Shown one piece after another: positions 1 through 7,646 of a stretch of DNA of 12,934 nucleotides. A model generated the notes under the pieces. The model did not search any database and was not told the origin of the DNA. It saw only the letters and a list, made by a program, of their open reading frames with translations. A program made the position numbers and the translations under genes. The stretch comes from Megamonas sp. UBA1792 (lineage in GTDB: Bacteria; Bacillota_C; Negativicutes; Selenomonadales; Selenomonadaceae), in contig DCFY01000004.1 in the NCBI GenBank assembly GCA_002315155.1, positions 18,304 to 31,237 of the forward strand. The letters are read 5' to 3'. How positions within the stretch are numbered: the first letter of the stretch is position 1; each line of letters starts with the position of its first letter.

Positions 1-20
1 AAATCAAAGGACAATGTTAG

Positions 21-151
<131 letters not shown>

Positions 152-152
<1 letters not shown>

Positions 153-160
153 AAGGAGGT
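152..160 (+). promoter_or_regulatory. Shine-Dalgarno sequence of rpsM
   Basis: AAAGGAGGT directly follows the rpmJ stop codon and is an almost complete anti-16S match. It lies nine bases before the rpsM ATG at 170, which fixes that start. Confidence 0.85.
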
Positions 161-169
161 GCTTGATAT

Positions 170-544
170 ATGGCACGTATTGCCGGAGTAGATTTACCTC
201 GTGATAAGAGAATCGAAATCGCTTTAACATATATCTTTGGTATAGGTCTTACGACTTCTAAAAAGATCTTAGTAGTAACGGGCATTAACCCAGACACGCG
301 TACTCGTGACCTTACGGAAGACGAAGTTGCAAAAATCCGTGATCAAATCGATAAGCAGGTTATTGTTGAAGGTGATTTGCGTCGTGAACAGTCGCTTAAC
401 ATTAAGCGCTTAGTTGAAATTGGCTGCTATCGTGGTCGCCGTCATCGTATGGGTCTGCCTGTTCGTGGACAGAATACGAAGAATAATGCGCGTACACGCA
501 AAGGCCCTAAAAAATCTGTAGCTGGTAAGAAAAAAGAAGCATAA
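170..544 (+). CDS. rpsM: 30S ribosomal protein S13
   Basis: S13 sits in the head of the small subunit, where it contacts the P-site tRNA and the 50S subunit. The 124-residue product begins [20 protein letters not shown], the signature N-terminus. It has the helix-two-turn-helix region around residues 15-60 ([14 protein letters not shown]), the conserved basic block [15 protein letters not shown] and a C-terminal tail rich in Lys and Arg that reaches the tRNA. Length is typical. It is co-transcribed with rpmJ upstream and rpsK 14 bases downstream. Nothing is unusual. Confidence 0.99.
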   Translation: MARIAGVDLPRDKRIEIALTYIFGIGLTTSKKILVVTGINPDTRTRDLTEDEVAKIRDQIDKQVIVEGDLRREQSLNIKRLVEIGCYRGRRHRMGLPVRGQNTKNNARTRKGPKKSVAGKKKEA

Positions 545-558
545 AGGAGGGTTAAACA

Positions 559-951
559 TTGGCAATTAAGAAAGCGGTTCGTACGAAGAAAAAAGACCGT
601 AAAAATATAGAGTTTGGTATTGCACATATCAGTTCTACATTCAATAATACAATTGTAACGCTTACTGACAAAAGCGGTAATGCGCTTTCATGGGCAAGTG
701 CTGGTGGACTTGGATTTAGAGGTTCGAGAAAAAGCACTCCTTTTGCAGCGCAGATGGCAGCTGAAGTTGCAGCAAAGGCTGCAATGGAACATGGCTTAAA
801 ACAAGTTGAAGTATATGTAAAAGGACCTGGTGCAGGTCGTGAAGCAGCAATCAGATCCTTACAGGCAACGGGCCTTGAAGTTAACATGATCAAAGATGTT
901 ACTCCAATTCCACATAATGGGTGTCGTCCGCCGAAACGTAGAAGAGTATAA
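559..951 (+). CDS. rpsK: 30S ribosomal protein S11
   Basis: S11 belongs to the platform of the small subunit near the mRNA exit site. The 130-residue product begins with a basic N-terminal tail ([14 protein letters not shown]) and contains the family blocks [29 protein letters not shown] and [13 protein letters not shown], ending in the usual [13 protein letters not shown]. The start codon is TTG at 559. AAAGGAGGG (543-551) sits seven bases upstream and there is no in-frame ATG near the conserved N-terminus, so TTG is well supported. It lies 14 bases after rpsM and 18 before rpsD. A TTG start is uncommon for such a highly expressed protein. Confidence 0.99.
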   Translation: MAIKKAVRTKKKDRKNIEFGIAHISSTFNNTIVTLTDKSGNALSWASAGGLGFRGSRKSTPFAAQMAAEVAAKAAMEHGLKQVEVYVKGPGAGREAAIRSLQATGLEVNMIKDVTPIPHNGCRPPKRRRV

Positions 952-969
952 TAGGAGGTGCAAATATAG

Positions 970-1563
970 ATGGCAATTGATAGAGTTCCAGCTCTCAAAA
1001 GATGCCGTTCCCTCGGTATCGAACCAGCTGTTGTCGGTTTGAGCAAAGAGTCGAAACGCCAACCACGCCGTACAAACCGCAAAGTAAGTGAATACGGTAC
1101 GCAGTTGAAGGAAAAGCAAAAAGCAAAATTTATTTATGGTATTTTAGAAAAGCAGTTTAGATCTTACTATGATAAAGCAAAGAAGATGCAAGGGGTTACA
1201 GGTGAAAACTTATTAGGTCTTCTCGAAAGAAGAATTGATAATGTTGTATTTCGTCTAGGTCTTGCAGCTACACGCAAACAAGCTCGTCAGCTTGTATCGC
1301 ATGGTCATGTAACTGTTAATGGTAAGCGTCTTGACATTCCGTCTGCGCTTGTAAAAGTAAATGATGTTATTGCAATCAAAGAAAAGAGTCGTGCAAATGA
1401 CTTCTTTAAAGCACTTGTTGAATCGTATGATTCTTTGAGCACACCAGCTTGGATCTCTGCTGATAAAGCAAATATGAGTGGTACAATAACAAGATTTCCT
1501 AATCGTGATGAAATTGATGTCCCAGTCGATGAACAGGCGATTGTCGAATTGTACTCCAGATAA
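970..1563 (+). CDS. rpsD: 30S ribosomal protein S4 (zinc-free form)
   Basis: S4 is a primary 16S rRNA binding protein that nucleates assembly of the small-subunit body and helps unwind mRNA. The 197-residue product has the N-terminal S4 domain (residues 1-85, with SEYGTQLKEKQKAKFIYG) and the RNA-binding S4 fold from about 86 to 148 (LERRIDNVVFRLGLAATRKQ, then HGHVTVNGKRLDIPS). Only C12 is present near the N-terminus instead of the four cysteines of zinc-binding S4 proteins, so this is the zinc-free type. AGGAGGTG at 953-960 precedes the ATG. In Bacillus rpsD lies elsewhere; its place between rpsK and rpoA is a useful taxonomic pointer. Confidence 0.98.
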   Translation: MAIDRVPALKRCRSLGIEPAVVGLSKESKRQPRRTNRKVSEYGTQLKEKQKAKFIYGILEKQFRSYYDKAKKMQGVTGENLLGLLERRIDNVVFRLGLAATRKQARQLVSHGHVTVNGKRLDIPSALVKVNDVIAIKEKSRANDFFKALVESYDSLSTPAWISADKANMSGTITRFPNRDEIDVPVDEQAIVELYSR

Positions 1564-1633
1564 TATGTCTGTGTTTTGTTATATGGACATCATGTGTTAA
1601 TACGCATAGAATTATTGAGGAGGGTTATTCCAG

Positions 1634-2593
1634 ATGATCGAAATCGAAAAACCGAAGATTGAGATAGTGGAAATCAGTGAAGATAGTCGTTATGGTAAAT
1701 TTGTCTGTGAACCGCTTGACCGTGGTTATGGTACTACGCTTGGTAACAGTTTACGCCGTATTCTATTATCTTCATTACAGGGTGCTGCAATAACCTCCAT
1801 CAGAATCGACGGAGTACTCCACGAGTTTTCGACGATTCCTGGTGTTCGGGATGACGTTACGAATATCATTCTAAACTTAAAATCACTATGTCTGAAAATG
1901 TATAGTGAAGAACCACGTGTAATCCGTATTGATGTTGATGGAGAAAAGGAAGTTACGGCAGCTGATATCATTACTGATGCAGATGTTGAAATCCTCAATC
2001 CTGAACTTCATATTGCGACAGTTGATGAAACTGGATCGCTTAAGATTGAAATGACGGTTGAACGCGGTCGTGGTTATGTTCCAGCGGATAAGAATAAAAA
2101 ACCGGATCATGTAATCGGTATTATTCCTATTGACTCGATCTTTTCTCCAATCCAGAGAGTAAACTATACCGTAAAGGATACACGTGTAGGTAACGTTACA
2201 GATTACGATAAGTTGACTCTGGAAGTGTGGACAGATGGCTCTATTCGCCCGGAAGAAGCAGTCAGTAAATCCGCCAGTATTCTTGTGGCGCATTTGAAGC
2301 TGTTCCAGAATATGGCAGGCCTTCCTGAAGAAGAAGAAGTTGAAGAAGGAACATTTACAGAAGTACCAGAAAGTGATGCTTCTAAAGTTTTAGAAATGAC
2401 GATTGAAGACTTGGATTTGTCAGTTCGTTCTTATAATTGTCTCAAGAGGGCTAATATCAACACAGTTGCTGATTTAGCTTCAAAGAGTGAAGAAGATATG
2501 ATGAAGGTAAGAAATCTTGGTCGTAAGTCTCTTGAAGAAGTTAAAAAGAAATTGCAGGAACTTGATTTATCGCTTGTTGAAACTGAAGAATAG
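1634..2593 (+). CDS. rpoA: DNA-directed RNA polymerase subunit alpha
   Basis: The alpha subunit dimerises to nucleate RNA polymerase assembly, and its C-terminal domain contacts promoter UP elements and activators. The 319-residue product has the N-terminal assembly domain (about 1-230) with [20 protein letters not shown] and the helix-forming [18 protein letters not shown]. An acidic linker (residues 231-250, PEEEEVEEG) follows, then the C-terminal domain (about 252-315) with the helix-hairpin-helix [12 protein letters not shown]. The residue aligning with the DNA-contacting R265 of E. coli falls at position 265 in [10 protein letters not shown]. The linker is encoded by a short GAA-rich run near 2326-2350. 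A 70-base gap separates it from rpsD; GAGGAGGG (1617-1624) precedes the ATG. rplQ follows after 12 bases. Confidence 0.99.
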   Translation: MIEIEKPKIEIVEISEDSRYGKFVCEPLDRGYGTTLGNSLRRILLSSLQGAAITSIRIDGVLHEFSTIPGVRDDVTNIILNLKSLCLKMYSEEPRVIRIDVDGEKEVTAADIITDADVEILNPELHIATVDETGSLKIEMTVERGRGYVPADKNKKPDHVIGIIPIDSIFSPIQRVNYTVKDTRVGNVTDYDKLTLEVWTDGSIRPEEAVSKSASILVAHLKLFQNMAGLPEEEEVEEGTFTEVPESDASKVLEMTIEDLDLSVRSYNCLKRANINTVADLASKSEEDMMKVRNLGRKSLEEVKKKLQELDLSLVETEE

Positions 2594-2605
2594 GAGAGGG
2601 AAACA

Positions 2606-2944
2606 ATGGGCTACAGAAAATTAGGACGTAACTCCAGTGCACGTAAAGCATTATTTCGCAGCATGCTTACTGCCTTCTTTATGCATGAACGCATTGAAAC
2701 GACGGAAACTAAGGCCAAGGAAGTAAGTGGCCTTGCTGAACAAATGATCACATTAGCTAAACGCGGTGATTTGTCAGCTCGTCGTCTGGCAATTGCGCGT
2801 ACGATGGATGAAGAAGTTGTAAGAAAATTGTTTGATGAAATTGCACAGAAATATACTGACCGCCAGGGCGGTTACACCCGTATCCTCAAGCTTGGACCAC
2901 GTCGCGGCGATGCTGCACCGATGGCAATTCTTGAATTAGTATAA
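2606..2944 (+). CDS. rplQ: 50S ribosomal protein L17
   Basis: L17 lies near the polypeptide exit tunnel of the large subunit. The 112-residue product starts [20 protein letters not shown] and has the family blocks [15 protein letters not shown] and the C-terminal [20 protein letters not shown]. Length matches the short bacterial form. The ribosome binding site AGGAGAGGG (2592-2600) overlaps the last base of the rpoA stop codon, implying close translational coupling. It is the last gene of the alpha operon: a strong terminator begins a few bases after its stop. Confidence 0.99.
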   Translation: MGYRKLGRNSSARKALFRSMLTAFFMHERIETTETKAKEVSGLAEQMITLAKRGDLSARRLAIARTMDEEVVRKLFDEIAQKYTDRQGGYTRILKLGPRRGDAAPMAILELV

Positions 2945-2948
2945 GGGT

Positions 2949-2984
2949 AGAGATGAGGCGACCGTAAAGGTGCCTCATCTTTTT
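2949..2984 (+). terminator. Intrinsic terminator of the alpha operon
   Basis: A perfect stem pairs AGATGAGGC (2951-2959) with GCCTCATCT (2972-2980). Three further inner pairs (ACC with GGT) lie beyond a one-base bulge, around a GTAAA loop. A run of five T at 2980-2984 follows. It lies immediately after rplQ and should end the transcript there. Confidence 0.93.
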
Positions 2985-3067
2985 GCTATAAAAAAATGGA
3001 AAAATCTGAATAATTAGTGATGCTTACATAAAAAGATTAAAGTTATATACAATAAAGAGATATATAA

Positions 3068-3096
3068 TTTCCTAGAATATCCAATAAAAATATGAT
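3068..3096 (+). promoter_or_regulatory. Probable promoter of the TIM-barrel gene
   Basis: TATGAT at 3091-3096 matches the -10 consensus in five of six positions. TTTCCT at 3068-3073 is a weak -35 at 17-base spacing. Transcription would start near 3103, before a catabolite-responsive-like element. The -10 is convincing in this AT-rich context, the -35 much less so. Confidence 0.45.
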
Positions 3097-3109
3097 AAAA
3101 TAAAATTAT

Positions 3110-3123
3110 TGGAAGCGATTACA
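3110..3123 (+). promoter_or_regulatory. Catabolite-responsive element (cre)-like operator
   Basis: TGGAAGCGATTACA matches the CcpA operator consensus TGWAANCGNTNWCA at 13 of 14 positions, the only deviation being G at the first W. It lies about 7-20 bases downstream of the predicted transcription start, where CcpA normally represses. A dedicated LacI-family sugar regulator could recognise a similar sequence, so the identity of the regulator is inferred. Confidence 0.6.
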
Positions 3124-3168
3124 TCATTGCAATTTTGCGGTGAAATGAATAAAGAGGGAATGTGTGAT

Positions 3169-4008
3169 ATGGTACAGATTGGAATTCGGTTACATGATGT
3201 GGAAAAGGGAACAATTGAAGAGCGTTTGCCGATTGTGCAGAGAAAGGGCTTTTCTTGTGTTCATCTTGCACTGTCAAAGACTGTGCAGGAATACTCGGTA
3301 AAAAATGCCGCACTTACACCAGGCTATGCGATGTATCTTCGAAAACTTTTTGTAAAAAGCAATATCAATATTGCAGTTTTAGGTTGCTATTTGAATTTGG
3401 CTAATCCAAATCAGAAAAAACTTGCAGAAATTCAGCAAACATACTATGCACATATTCGTTTTGCTTCACAGCTTGGCTGTGGTGTTGTAGGGACAGAAAC
3501 AGGAGCACCAAACGAAGCTTATGTATATGAGTCTGCCAGCCACGGTGAGGAAGCATTGCAGACGTTTATAGAAAATCTTCGTCCAGTTATTGCTTGCGCA
3601 GAAAAATTTGGAGTCGTTTTTGCGATTGAGCCGGTGTGGAATCATATTGTGTACAACTCTAAGCGTGCACTTGAAGTGCTCGAAGCGATTGATTCACCCA
3701 ATTTGCAAATCATCTTTGATCCGGTTAATCTTCTTTCGTTGGAAAATTATGAGAATCGGGAGGCGGTTATCGATAGGGCAATTGAAGATCTTGACGCGTA
3801 TATTGCAGTTGTACATATTAAGGATTTTTGTATAGAACAAGGTAAGCTTATTTCTGTTGCTGCGGGTACAGGTGTGATGGATTATAGTCAAATTATGAAG
3901 TTTATTAAGCAGGAAAAACCTTTTGTGCAGGTGACACTCGAGGATACTGTACCAGAAAATGCAGAGATGGCACGTGAATTTATTCAGAGGGTATATGACA
4001 AAGCATAA
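3169..4008 (+). CDS. Sugar phosphate isomerase/epimerase-like TIM-barrel protein
   Basis: The 279-residue product is a xylose-isomerase-like/AP-endonuclease-2-type TIM barrel (Pfam PF01261 family by recognition). Members isomerise or epimerise sugars and inositol derivatives with a divalent metal. Probable metal ligands at successive strand ends are E154 (AIEPV), D184 (IFDPVN), H216 (VVHIKD) and E258 (TLEDT); GTETG at 108-112 is another conserved strand end. No signal peptide or membrane segment is seen, so it is cytosolic. The ATG at 3169 is chosen because AAAGAGGGA (3151-3159) sits at good distance; an in-frame TTG at 3109 overlaps the cre-like site and has no ribosome binding site. It stands alone between the alpha operon terminator and the ecf operon, with no sugar transporter or kinase beside it. 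The cre-like site suggests carbon-catabolite control. The substrate cannot be assigned. Confidence 0.88.
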   Translation: MVQIGIRLHDVEKGTIEERLPIVQRKGFSCVHLALSKTVQEYSVKNAALTPGYAMYLRKLFVKSNINIAVLGCYLNLANPNQKKLAEIQQTYYAHIRFASQLGCGVVGTETGAPNEAYVYESASHGEEALQTFIENLRPVIACAEKFGVVFAIEPVWNHIVYNSKRALEVLEAIDSPNLQIIFDPVNLLSLENYENREAVIDRAIEDLDAYIAVVHIKDFCIEQGKLISVAAGTGVMDYSQIMKFIKQEKPFVQVTLEDTVPENAEMAREFIQRVYDKA

Positions 4009-4283
4009 AAATTTTTAATTTATATCGGAATAAATTGTGATTTCCTATAGTATGAAGAATAAAGGTATAAGAAGTCGGGAATTGAATATAAAATTCCCCT
4101 TAATCTGTTCAAATGTTTTTGTATTGAACCGCATTTGCATAATAATTATAGGATGTTTTTTTTGGACACATGGAAAAGTAAGTTGAATTGTTATGAAAAG
4201 CTTAGATGCAATCTTTTATAAAAAGGATATAACAAAATCTATAGAATGATAAATGGGATTATTTTGTTTACCTGAAAATGGAT
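4009..4283. other. AT-rich spacer with inverted repeats, no gene seen
   Basis: No convincing coding region occurs here. It contains three perfect inverted repeats: GGGAATT/AATTCCC (4077-4083 and 4092-4098), GTTCAA/TTGAAC (4107-4112 and 4124-4129) and AACAAAAT/ATTTTGTT (4231-4238 and 4261-4268). The first could be a weak terminator for the preceding gene, but it lacks a proper T tract. Part of the stretch may be a long 3' untranslated region or an unrecognised small RNA, since the first good terminator shape is at 4313-4339. Confidence 0.5.
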
Positions 4284-4312
4284 TTGTGTTAACAATGTAA
4301 ATCTAGTATAAT
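4284..4312 (+). promoter_or_regulatory. Probable promoter of the ecf-truA operon
   Basis: A perfect -10 TATAAT lies at 4307-4312. At 17-base spacing the -35 is TTGTGT (4284-4289), a three-of-six match. Transcription would begin near 4319, inside the following hairpin, about 58 bases before the ecfA1 start codon. Confidence 0.55.
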
Positions 4313-4339
4313 AAGAGCTGTTGCAAAACAGCTCTTTTT
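4313..4339 (+). terminator. Terminator-shaped hairpin upstream of ecfA1
   Basis: AAGAGCTGTT (4313-4322) pairs perfectly over ten bases with AACAGCTCTT (4327-4336) around a GCAA tetraloop, followed by T to 4339. It has the form of an intrinsic terminator for transcripts arriving from the TIM-barrel gene or the spacer. It begins directly after the TATAAT box, so a transcript starting near 4319 would carry only the inner five pairs as a 5'-terminal stem-loop. Confidence 0.75.
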
Positions 4340-4376
4340 ACGTGTGCAAAATAAGAGCTCGAACGGGGGAAGAACT

Positions 4377-5207
4377 TTGGAGTTTATTCAGATAGAAAAT
4401 CTTAGCCATGTATATCATGAAGGACAAGAAAATGAATATAGGGCACTTGATAATATAAATTTAACGGTTAAAAAAGGGGAGTTCCTTGCAGTCATAGGAA
4501 CGAATGGTTCAGGAAAATCTACTTTGGCAAAGCATCTTAATGCATTGCTATTGCCAACAGCTGGCAGTTGTAAAATTATGGGGATGAATACAGCAACTGC
4601 GGAAGAAGTATGGAAGATTCGTCAGCATGTTGGTATGGTATTTCAGAATCCTGATAATCAGATCATTGCTGCAGTTGTTGAGGAAGATGTTGCTTTTGGA
4701 CCAGAAAACCTGGGCGTTCCAGCAGCAGAAATAAGATTTCGTGTAGCAGAGGCATTACGAGCTGTTAGTATGGAGAAATATCGTAAATTTGCACCACATC
4801 TTTTATCGGGGGGGCAAAAGCAGCGGGTTGCAATTGCGGGGGCATTAGCAATGCAGACGGACTGTATCGTATTTGATGAACCGACAGCGATGCTGGATCC
4901 AATTGGACGGGGCGAGGTGCTGGAAACGGTAAAAAAACTGCATAAAGAGGCTGGAATTACGGTTGTTTATATTACGCACTTTATGGAAGAGGCTGTTGCG
5001 GCAGATCATGTTGTTGTCATGGAAAAAGGCCGGATTGCAGAAGAGGGGACCCCAATAGAGGTTTTTACAAAGGTTGAGAAGCTAAAGAAGATGGGGCTTA
5101 CAGTGCCACTGGCGACAGAGGTCGCTTTTCTTCTAAGACAAAAAGGGATTCCTGTGCCGGAAACTGTGTTAACGAATAAAGAACTGGTGGTGGCTTTATG
5201 TCAATAG
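4377..5207 (+). CDS. ecfA1: ECF transporter ATPase subunit EcfA1
   Basis: This is the first of two ABC ATPases that power energy-coupling-factor importers of vitamins and metals at the cytoplasmic membrane. The 276-residue product has Walker A GTNGSGKST (41-49), Q-loop Q90 in VFQNPDNQ, signature LSGGQ (143-147), Walker B ending in D167-E168 (IVFDEPT), a D-loop LDP and the switch H201. The QNPDNQ form of the Q-loop is characteristic of EcfA1. The start chosen is TTG at 4377, with CGGGGGAAG (4362-4370) upstream, giving the usual N-terminus MEFIQIENLSHVY; an in-frame GTG at 4344 has no ribosome binding site. It overlaps ecfA2 by ten bases, implying translational coupling. All catalytic residues are present. 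Confidence 0.95.
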   Translation: MEFIQIENLSHVYHEGQENEYRALDNINLTVKKGEFLAVIGTNGSGKSTLAKHLNALLLPTAGSCKIMGMNTATAEEVWKIRQHVGMVFQNPDNQIIAAVVEEDVAFGPENLGVPAAEIRFRVAEALRAVSMEKYRKFAPHLLSGGQKQRVAIAGALAMQTDCIVFDEPTAMLDPIGRGEVLETVKKLHKEAGITVVYITHFMEEAVAADHVVVMEKGRIAEEGTPIEVFTKVEKLKKMGLTVPLATEVAFLLRQKGIPVPETVLTNKELVVALCQ

Positions 5208-6061
5208 AGGTTAAAAATCTAACATATACTTATATGAAGGGGACACCTTTTGAACGGACGGCATTGAAGGATATTTCACTTACAATAGAAGAAAACTCTT
5301 TTACAGCAATTGCTGGGCATACGGGATCAGGAAAGTCAACGCTTGTACAACAATTTAATGGTCTTTTGACACCGACAATGGGACAGATTTTTGTCGATGG
5401 GGTAGATATTTTATCAAAAAAACCGGAGGCAAAGCTTGCAAAGTGTAAGATCGGCATGGTGTTTCAATATCCAGAACACCAGCTTTTTGAAGAAACAATC
5501 GCAGCGGATATTGCCTTTGGGCCACGCAATCTTGGTCTGGAAGAAGAAGAAATTGAAAAGCGGGTAAGGGATGCAATGGCATTTGTTCAGCTTGACTATG
5601 AAATTTATAAGGAGCGTTCACCGTTTCAGCTCAGCGGCGGGCAGATGCGTCGTGTGGCAATCGCAGGTGTTATTGCACTGCACCCCAAGTATCTCATATT
5701 GGATGAACCGACAGCCGGACTTGATCCGTTGGGACGGGCTGATTTACTTAAAAAAATTGCAGAACTGCATCAATGTGAAAAAACAACAGTTATAATGGTA
5801 TCACATAATATGGATGATGTTGCAATGCTGGCACAAAAAGTCTTATTTATGAACCATGGTGAGATTATCGTTAATGATACACCGCAGGTTGCTTTTAAGG
5901 AAACAGAAAAGATAAAGCAATCCGGGCTGGAAGTACCGCAGCTGATGGCTCTTTTACAACAATTGCGCGTAAAGGGCCTAAATGTTGATACAAGTATATT
6001 CAAGCTGGAAACTGGGGTTGATGAGATCATTAAAGCAATAGGGAGGAAACGGTTATGCTGA
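5198..6061 (+). CDS. ecfA2: ECF transporter ATPase subunit EcfA2
   Basis: The partner ATPase forms the EcfA1-EcfA2 heterodimer that couples ATP hydrolysis to rotation of the substrate-binding S component. The 287-residue product has Walker A GHTGSGKST (40-48), Q-loop Q90 in VFQYPEHQLFEET (the QYPEHQ form typical of EcfA2), signature LSGGQ (145-149), Walker B ending in D169-E170 (LILDEPT), LDP and H203. It starts at the ATG at 5198 inside the end of ecfA1 and overlaps ecfT by seven bases. The C-terminal extension of about 60 residues after the ATPase core is normal for the family. All nucleotide-binding residues are intact. Confidence 0.96.
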   Translation: MSIEVKNLTYTYMKGTPFERTALKDISLTIEENSFTAIAGHTGSGKSTLVQQFNGLLTPTMGQIFVDGVDILSKKPEAKLAKCKIGMVFQYPEHQLFEETIAADIAFGPRNLGLEEEEIEKRVRDAMAFVQLDYEIYKERSPFQLSGGQMRRVAIAGVIALHPKYLILDEPTAGLDPLGRADLLKKIAELHQCEKTTVIMVSHNMDDVAMLAQKVLFMNHGEIIVNDTPQVAFKETEKIKQSGLEVPQLMALLQQLRVKGLNVDTSIFKLETGVDEIIKAIGRKRLC

Positions 6062-6858
6062 CAGATATTACGATTGGACAGTATTTTCCGGGGCAATCTA
6101 TTCTTCATCGACTTGATCCGCGGACAAAAATTATTTTACTTTTTTTCTTTATAATAGGAATCTTTATTCTTGATACATCACTTACATATATTGCATTAAC
6201 ACTGTTCACGGGAGCACTGATTTATTTTTCCGGCATTCCGTTTAAGATGGTTTTGAAATCGATAAAACCGTTATGGTGGATTATACTGTTTACTTTTCTT
6301 ATTCATCTTTGCAGTACGCCAGGTGAGCCTGTTGCAAAGATTTGGATTTTTTCGCTGACCCTTGAGGGGTTGCGGCAGGGCATCTTTATTTCATTGCGTT
6401 TGATTTTGCTTATTCTTTTGTCATCTCTTTTAACCTTTACAACTTCCCCATTGGCACTGACGGATGCTTTGGAAAATCTTATGGGTCCTTTAAAACGTGT
6501 CGGTGTACCGGCACATGAACTGGCGATGATGATGACGATTGCCTTACGTTTTGTACCAACCTTAATAGAAGAAACGGATAAGATCATGAAGGCGCAAAAA
6601 GCCAGAGGATCTGATTTTTCATCAGGGAGTATCGTCCATCGATTAAAGAGTCTTATACCGATTCTTGTCCCGCTCTTTATCTCGGCATTTCGCCGGGCAG
6701 ATGAACTGGCTATGGCAATGGAGGCACGCTGTTATCGTGGTGGTATTGGTCGTACACGCATGAAAGACCTGAAAATTCATACGATCGATTATATTGCTTA
6801 TGCTGCGGCTTTCGTTTTTGGAATAGGGCTTACAGCGTTGAAAATAAGTGGGTTGTGA
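6055..6858 (+). CDS. ecfT: ECF transporter transmembrane subunit EcfT
   Basis: EcfT is the membrane scaffold that joins the ATPase pair to interchangeable S components. The 267-residue product begins MLTDITIGQYFPGQSILHRL followed by LDPRTKI, the family N-terminus. Hydrophobic segments lie at about 26-40, 43-60, 70-86, 108-130, 200-212 and 244-262. The cytoplasmic coupling helices carry the two Ala-Arg-X motifs that dock into the ATPases: ARG at 183-185 (KAQKARGSDF) and ARC at 224-226 (AMEARCYRGG). GGGAGGAAAC (6041-6050) precedes the ATG. No S component gene is present in the window, so this looks like a group II module serving S proteins encoded elsewhere. Confidence 0.96.
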   Translation: MLTDITIGQYFPGQSILHRLDPRTKIILLFFFIIGIFILDTSLTYIALTLFTGALIYFSGIPFKMVLKSIKPLWWIILFTFLIHLCSTPGEPVAKIWIFSLTLEGLRQGIFISLRLILLILLSSLLTFTTSPLALTDALENLMGPLKRVGVPAHELAMMMTIALRFVPTLIEETDKIMKAQKARGSDFSSGSIVHRLKSLIPILVPLFISAFRRADELAMAMEARCYRGGIGRTRMKDLKIHTIDYIAYAAAFVFGIGLTALKISGL

Positions 6859-6859
6859 T

Positions 6860-7636
6860 ATGAAAAAGAAGCATAAAGAGATGATGAAGGCGCGTAAGCG
6901 TAATATAAAGTTGGTCCTAGCCTATGATGGTGGTCACTATCATGGTTTTCAACGCCAGACAAATCACGTGTTGGCTGTGCAGAATGTATTAGAGGAGAAG
7001 CTTGCAATCATATTTGGTGATGAAATTGAGCTTGCAGCTGCCGGACGTACAGATGCAGGTGTGCATGCCTATGGGCAAGTAGTAAACTTTTTTACAGATG
7101 GAACAATACCTGTCGAACGGATGGTACGGGCTATCAACAGCGTGCTTCCGGAAGATATTGTTATCCGATCAGCGGTTGAGGTGGGACGTGATTTTAGTGC
7201 ACGTCATAGTGCCAAAGATAAAACTTATCTTTATCGGATACAGCAGGGTGATATACTAAATCCATTTACACGCCAGTATGCTTGGTATATTCGCAAAAAA
7301 CTCGATATATCAGCGATGCAGATGGCACTTGCACAGATTGTTGGGGAACATGATTTCTCTTCCTTTAGAGCAGCTAGCAATGTAACAATGAGTCCGATAA
7401 GGACAATTTATGAGGTTTCATGTGAAGAAAAAAGTGAGGGGATAATAGAACTTTTCTTTTTGGGCAATGGTTTTCTCTATCATATGGTGCGTAACATTAT
7501 AGGAACGATTGTGAATGTAGGTCTTGGGCAGACAACGATTGAACAGTTCCAAGAGATAATAGCGGCGAAGAACCGCAAGTATGCTGGGGCAACGGCACCA
7601 GCACAAGGACTTTATCTTTATAAAGTTACATATTGA
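6860..7636 (+). CDS. truA: tRNA pseudouridine(38-40) synthase
   Basis: TruA converts uridines 38-40 in the tRNA anticodon stem-loop to pseudouridine, in the cytosol. The 258-residue product has the conserved N-terminal strand IKLVLAYDGGHYHGFQRQ, the catalytic motif GRTDAGVHA with catalytic aspartate D65, and the C-terminal block FLYHMVRNIIGT. The ATG at 6860 lies one base after the ecfT stop codon, so translation is probably coupled; an in-frame GTG at 6848 overlaps ecfT and adds only four unconserved residues. A basic N-terminal stretch (KKKHKEMMKARKRN) precedes the domain. It is the last gene of the operon and is followed by a terminator. Confidence 0.97.
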   Translation: MKKKHKEMMKARKRNIKLVLAYDGGHYHGFQRQTNHVLAVQNVLEEKLAIIFGDEIELAAAGRTDAGVHAYGQVVNFFTDGTIPVERMVRAINSVLPEDIVIRSAVEVGRDFSARHSAKDKTYLYRIQQGDILNPFTRQYAWYIRKKLDISAMQMALAQIVGEHDFSSFRAASNVTMSPIRTIYEVSCEEKSEGIIELFFLGNGFLYHMVRNIIGTIVNVGLGQTTIEQFQEIIAAKNRKYAGATAPAQGLYLYKVTY

Positions 7637-7646
7637 AGCAGCAGGG

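Noticed and set aside
552..1082. Long open frame on the minus strand across rpsK and rpsD (176 codons)
   Set aside because: It is antisense to two certain ribosomal protein genes, has no family resemblance and no ribosome binding site; it is a shadow of their codon usage.
1564..1633. Possible internal promoter or hairpin (ATGTC/GACAT) in the 70-base rpsD-rpoA gap
   Set aside because: The arms are only five bases with a 16-base loop, there is no T tract, and the best -35/-10 pair matches poorly.
2326..2350. GAA-rich run that looks like a microsatellite
   Set aside because: It encodes the acidic linker of RNA polymerase alpha, a normal feature of the protein; the units are not perfect repeats.
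3109..3168. TTG at 3109 as start of the TIM-barrel protein (20 extra residues)
   Set aside because: The extension is not conserved-looking, overlaps the cre-like operator and lacks a ribosome binding site; ATG 3169 has a good one.
4313..4359. Classical transcription attenuator or riboswitch before ecfA1
   Set aside because: The alternative pairing partner (4353-4359) comes after the terminator hairpin instead of before it, so it cannot act as an ordinary antiterminator, and no riboswitch aptamer motif is recognisable.
4344..4376. GTG at 4344 as start of EcfA1 (11 extra residues)
   Set aside because: There is no ribosome binding site before it and the extra residues are unlike the family; GGGGGAAG precedes TTG 4377.
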